Assembly (NCBI GenBank): GCA_002398405.1 | Contig: DGYN01000017.1 | Span: forward strand, 1 to 6,047 | Direction: 5' to 3' | Length of the DNA stretch: 6,047 bases | From: Caulobacteraceae bacterium UBA5005 | Lineage (GTDB): Bacteria; Pseudomonadota; Alphaproteobacteria; Caulobacterales; Caulobacteraceae | In this document: positions 4,573 through 6,047 of the stretch, one piece after another | Numbering within the stretch: position 1 is the stretch's first letter | Layout: every line of letters starts with the position of its first letter | Notes under the pieces: model-generated | Told to the model about the DNA's origin: nothing | Database searches by the model: none | Seen by the model: only the letters and a program-made list of their open reading frames with translations | Position numbers and translations under genes: made by a program

Positions 4573-6047
4573 CTACTTCGACGGCGGCTTCAGGAAGGCC
4601 GGCAGGTCCGAGCCGAAGCCGACAACCGGCTTTCCTCCGCCCTCGTCATCGCGATCACGTCCACGACCACGGTCGCCACGATCGTTGCGGTCACCGCCAC
4701 GGTCATTGCGGGGCGGACGAGCCTCACGTTCCTGACGCGGAGGACGATCCCCACGGGCGGGACGCTCTTCGCGGGCAGGCTGCTCCTCACGCGGCGCGCG
4801 GGCCTCGCGGGCCGGCCGCTCTTCGCGGGGCGCCCGTTCTTCGCGCGGCGCGGGCTCTTCACGTTCGGCGCGCGGTTCGGCGACCAGGGGCGCCATGCGA
4901 GCCTGTTCTTCCACCGGCAGGGGCGGGGGCTTACGGTCGCGGTCCTTGCCGCCGCTGCGGCTGCGATCACGGTCACGGCCGCCACCCCGTCCGCCGCCTT
5001 TGCCGCCGCGTTCCTTTTCGCGTTCCCGTCGGCGAGCGGAGTCGCCCTCGGCGATGCTCCAGTCGAGGTCGAGAACCTCTTCCTTGGGGTTCTGGCCGAT
5101 CAGCTTGATGACCTTGTCGAGGTTTTTCGAATCCGCCGGCGTAATCAGCATGAAGGCGTCGCCCGTCTTGCCAGCCCGGCCGGTGCGGCCGATGCGGTGG
5201 ACGTAGTCGTCGGCGTGGTGCGGAACGTCATAGTTGAAGACGTGCGACACATCGGGGATGTCGAGACCCCGCGCCGCGACGTCCGAGGCGACCAGCAGGC
5301 GAAGCGCGCCGGAGCGGAATTCGCTCAGGGTCTTCATGCGCAGGGACTGGTCCAGGTCCCCGTGGATCGGGGCGGCGTCCAGACCGTGGGTCTTCAGCGA
5401 CTTGGCGACGATATCGACTTCGCTCTTGCGGTTGCAGAAGACGATGCCGTTCTTGATGTCGTAGTTCTGGATCAGGGCCCGCAGCGCCATGCGCTTGGCC
5501 TTGGGCTCGGTCGAGGGGATGCGGACCAGGTGCTGGGTGATTGTCGTCGCGGTCGTCGCCGGCCGCGTCGCCTCGATCCGCACGGGATCGCGCAGGAACT
5601 GCTTGGTCAGGCGGGTGATTTCCGGCGGCATGGTCGCCGAGAAGAACAGGGTCTGCTTCTTGGGAGGCGTCATCTTGAAGATGCGCTCGATGTCCGGGAT
5701 GAAGCCCATGTCCAACATCCGGTCGGCCTCATCGACCACCATGATCGAAACGCCCGTCAGCAACACCTTGGACCGCTCGAAGAGGTCGAGCAGGCGGCCC
5801 GGGGTGGCGATCAAGACGTCGACGCCGCGGTCCAGCTTGGCGATCTGGTCGCCCATGGAAACGCCGCCGATGAGTAGGGCCCAGGAAAGCTTGGTGCCCT
5901 TGGCGTATTTGCCAAAGCTCTCGGCCACCTGGTCAGCGAGCTCGCGGGTGGGGGCCAGAACCAGGGCCCTCGGCATACGCGCCTTGGACCGGCCGTTCAT
6001 CAGCTTGTCGACCATCGGGAGGGTGAAGGCCGCCGTCTTGCCGGTGC
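4573..6047 (-). CDS. DEAD-box ATP-dependent RNA helicase, RhlE-like (5' end outside the window)
   Basis: An RNA-unwinding ATPase likely acting in ribosome assembly or mRNA decay. The frame stays open past the ATG at 6015 to the right edge, where TGKTAAFTLP is the end of Walker A, so that ATG is internal and the Q motif and true start lie outside. About 490 residues are visible, counting from the Thr at 6045. Motifs in order: Ia PTRELADQ (32-39), GG (60-61), Ib TPGR (81-84), II DEAD (105-108), III SAT (136-138), FCNRKSEVD near 203-211, V ARGLDIP (258-264), VI HRIGRTGR (283-290). From about 331 the tail is low complexity: Arg/Gly/Asp runs, then REER/PAR repeats, ending GFGSDLPAFLKPP. Core plus basic tail fits the RhlE group common in Alphaproteobacteria; other DEAD-box subgroups with disordered tails cannot be excluded, so no symbol is given. 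It converges on tatC. Confidence 0.93.
   Translation of the reverse strand, partial: TGKTAAFTLPMVDKLMNGRSKARMPRALVLAPTRELADQVAESFGKYAKGTKLSWALLIGGVSMGDQIAKLDRGVDVLIATPGRLLDLFERSKVLLTGVSIMVVDEADRMLDMGFIPDIERIFKMTPPKKQTLFFSATMPPEITRLTKQFLRDPVRIEATRPATTATTITQHLVRIPSTEPKAKRMALRALIQNYDIKNGIVFCNRKSEVDIVAKSLKTHGLDAAPIHGDLDQSLRMKTLSEFRSGALRLLVASDVAARGLDIPDVSHVFNYDVPHHADDYVHRIGRTGRAGKTGDAFMLITPADSKNLDKVIKLIGQNPKEEVLDLDWSIAEGDSARRREREKERGGKGGGRGGGRDRDRSRSGGKDRDRKPPPLPVEEQARMAPLVAEPRAEREEPAPREERAPREERPAREARAPREEQPAREERPARGDRPPRQEREARPPRNDRGGDRNDRGDRGRGRDRDDEGGGKPVVGFGSDLPAFLKPPSK
4717..4869 (-). repeat. Degenerate Arg/Glu/Pro repeats in the helicase tail
   Basis: The coding sequence here specifies about seven or eight imperfect copies of a six-to-seven-residue unit, written variously as APREER, PAREAR, APREEQ, PAREER, PARGDR and PPRQER. 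At the DNA level the plus strand shows recurring CTCTTCGCG-type words. Alternating basic and acidic residues with prolines indicate a disordered, charge-patterned segment, probably for RNA or partner binding. Repeats of this kind vary in copy number among relatives. Confidence 0.7.

Noticed and set aside
5197..5877. 226-codon plus-strand open frame opposite the helicase
   Set aside because: Composition is Val/Asp/Arg-rich with no fold signature, and it overlaps the conserved helicase motifs II to VI on the other strand.
1..6047. CRISPR array, tRNA, rRNA, insertion sequence or attachment site
   Set aside because: No regularly spaced repeats, cloverleaf sequences, transposase motifs or terminal inverted repeats were seen; nearly every base lies in a recognised gene.

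Overview
The window is about 6 kb of very GC-rich DNA (GC at most third codon positions) with tightly packed genes. Its order is SPOR-domain protein, nagZ, scpA, scpB, tatA, tatB, tatC on the plus strand, then an RhlE-type DEAD-box helicase on the minus strand. From general knowledge, the run SPOR - nagZ - scpA - scpB - tatABC is characteristic of Alphaproteobacteria. Protein details (TatB beginning MFPDIGGAEL, TatC helix 4 reading FGLCFQLPV, the alphaproteobacterial style of ScpA/ScpB) point to a Caulobacterales-like genome such as Caulobacter or Phenylobacterium. That placement is inference, not a search result.

Left part (1-2775): the C-terminal end of a SPOR-domain cell-wall-binding protein runs in from the left edge. 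It is followed by nagZ (cytosolic peptidoglycan recycling), then scpA and scpB (kleisin and winged-helix partners of SMC condensin). nagZ/scpA and scpA/scpB overlap at ATGA stop/start junctions, so these genes look co-transcribed and translationally coupled.

Middle (2776-4571): a 109-bp, comparatively AT-rich gap holds the only convincing promoter-like sequence in the window, plus two perfect inverted repeats. It is followed by tatA, tatB and tatC, the complete twin-arginine translocase. A 63-bp gap with a possible hairpin and weak ribosome binding lies between tatA and tatB; tatC follows tatB by 4 bp.

Right part (4573-6047): a minus-strand DEAD-box helicase with all core motifs from Walker A onward and a long Arg/Glu/Pro/Gly-rich tail. 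Its N-terminus is beyond the right edge. Its stop codon is separated from the tatC stop by a single base.

Functionally, the plus-strand cluster links envelope and cell-cycle tasks: septal peptidoglycan binding, wall recycling, chromosome condensation and export of folded proteins. I see no mobile element, RNA gene, CRISPR array or defence island. I do not see a convincing undescribed system. The points worth a second look are the tat promoter/operator region, sequence departures in TatB and TatC, the tatA-tatB gap, the one-base convergent junction and the helicase tail.
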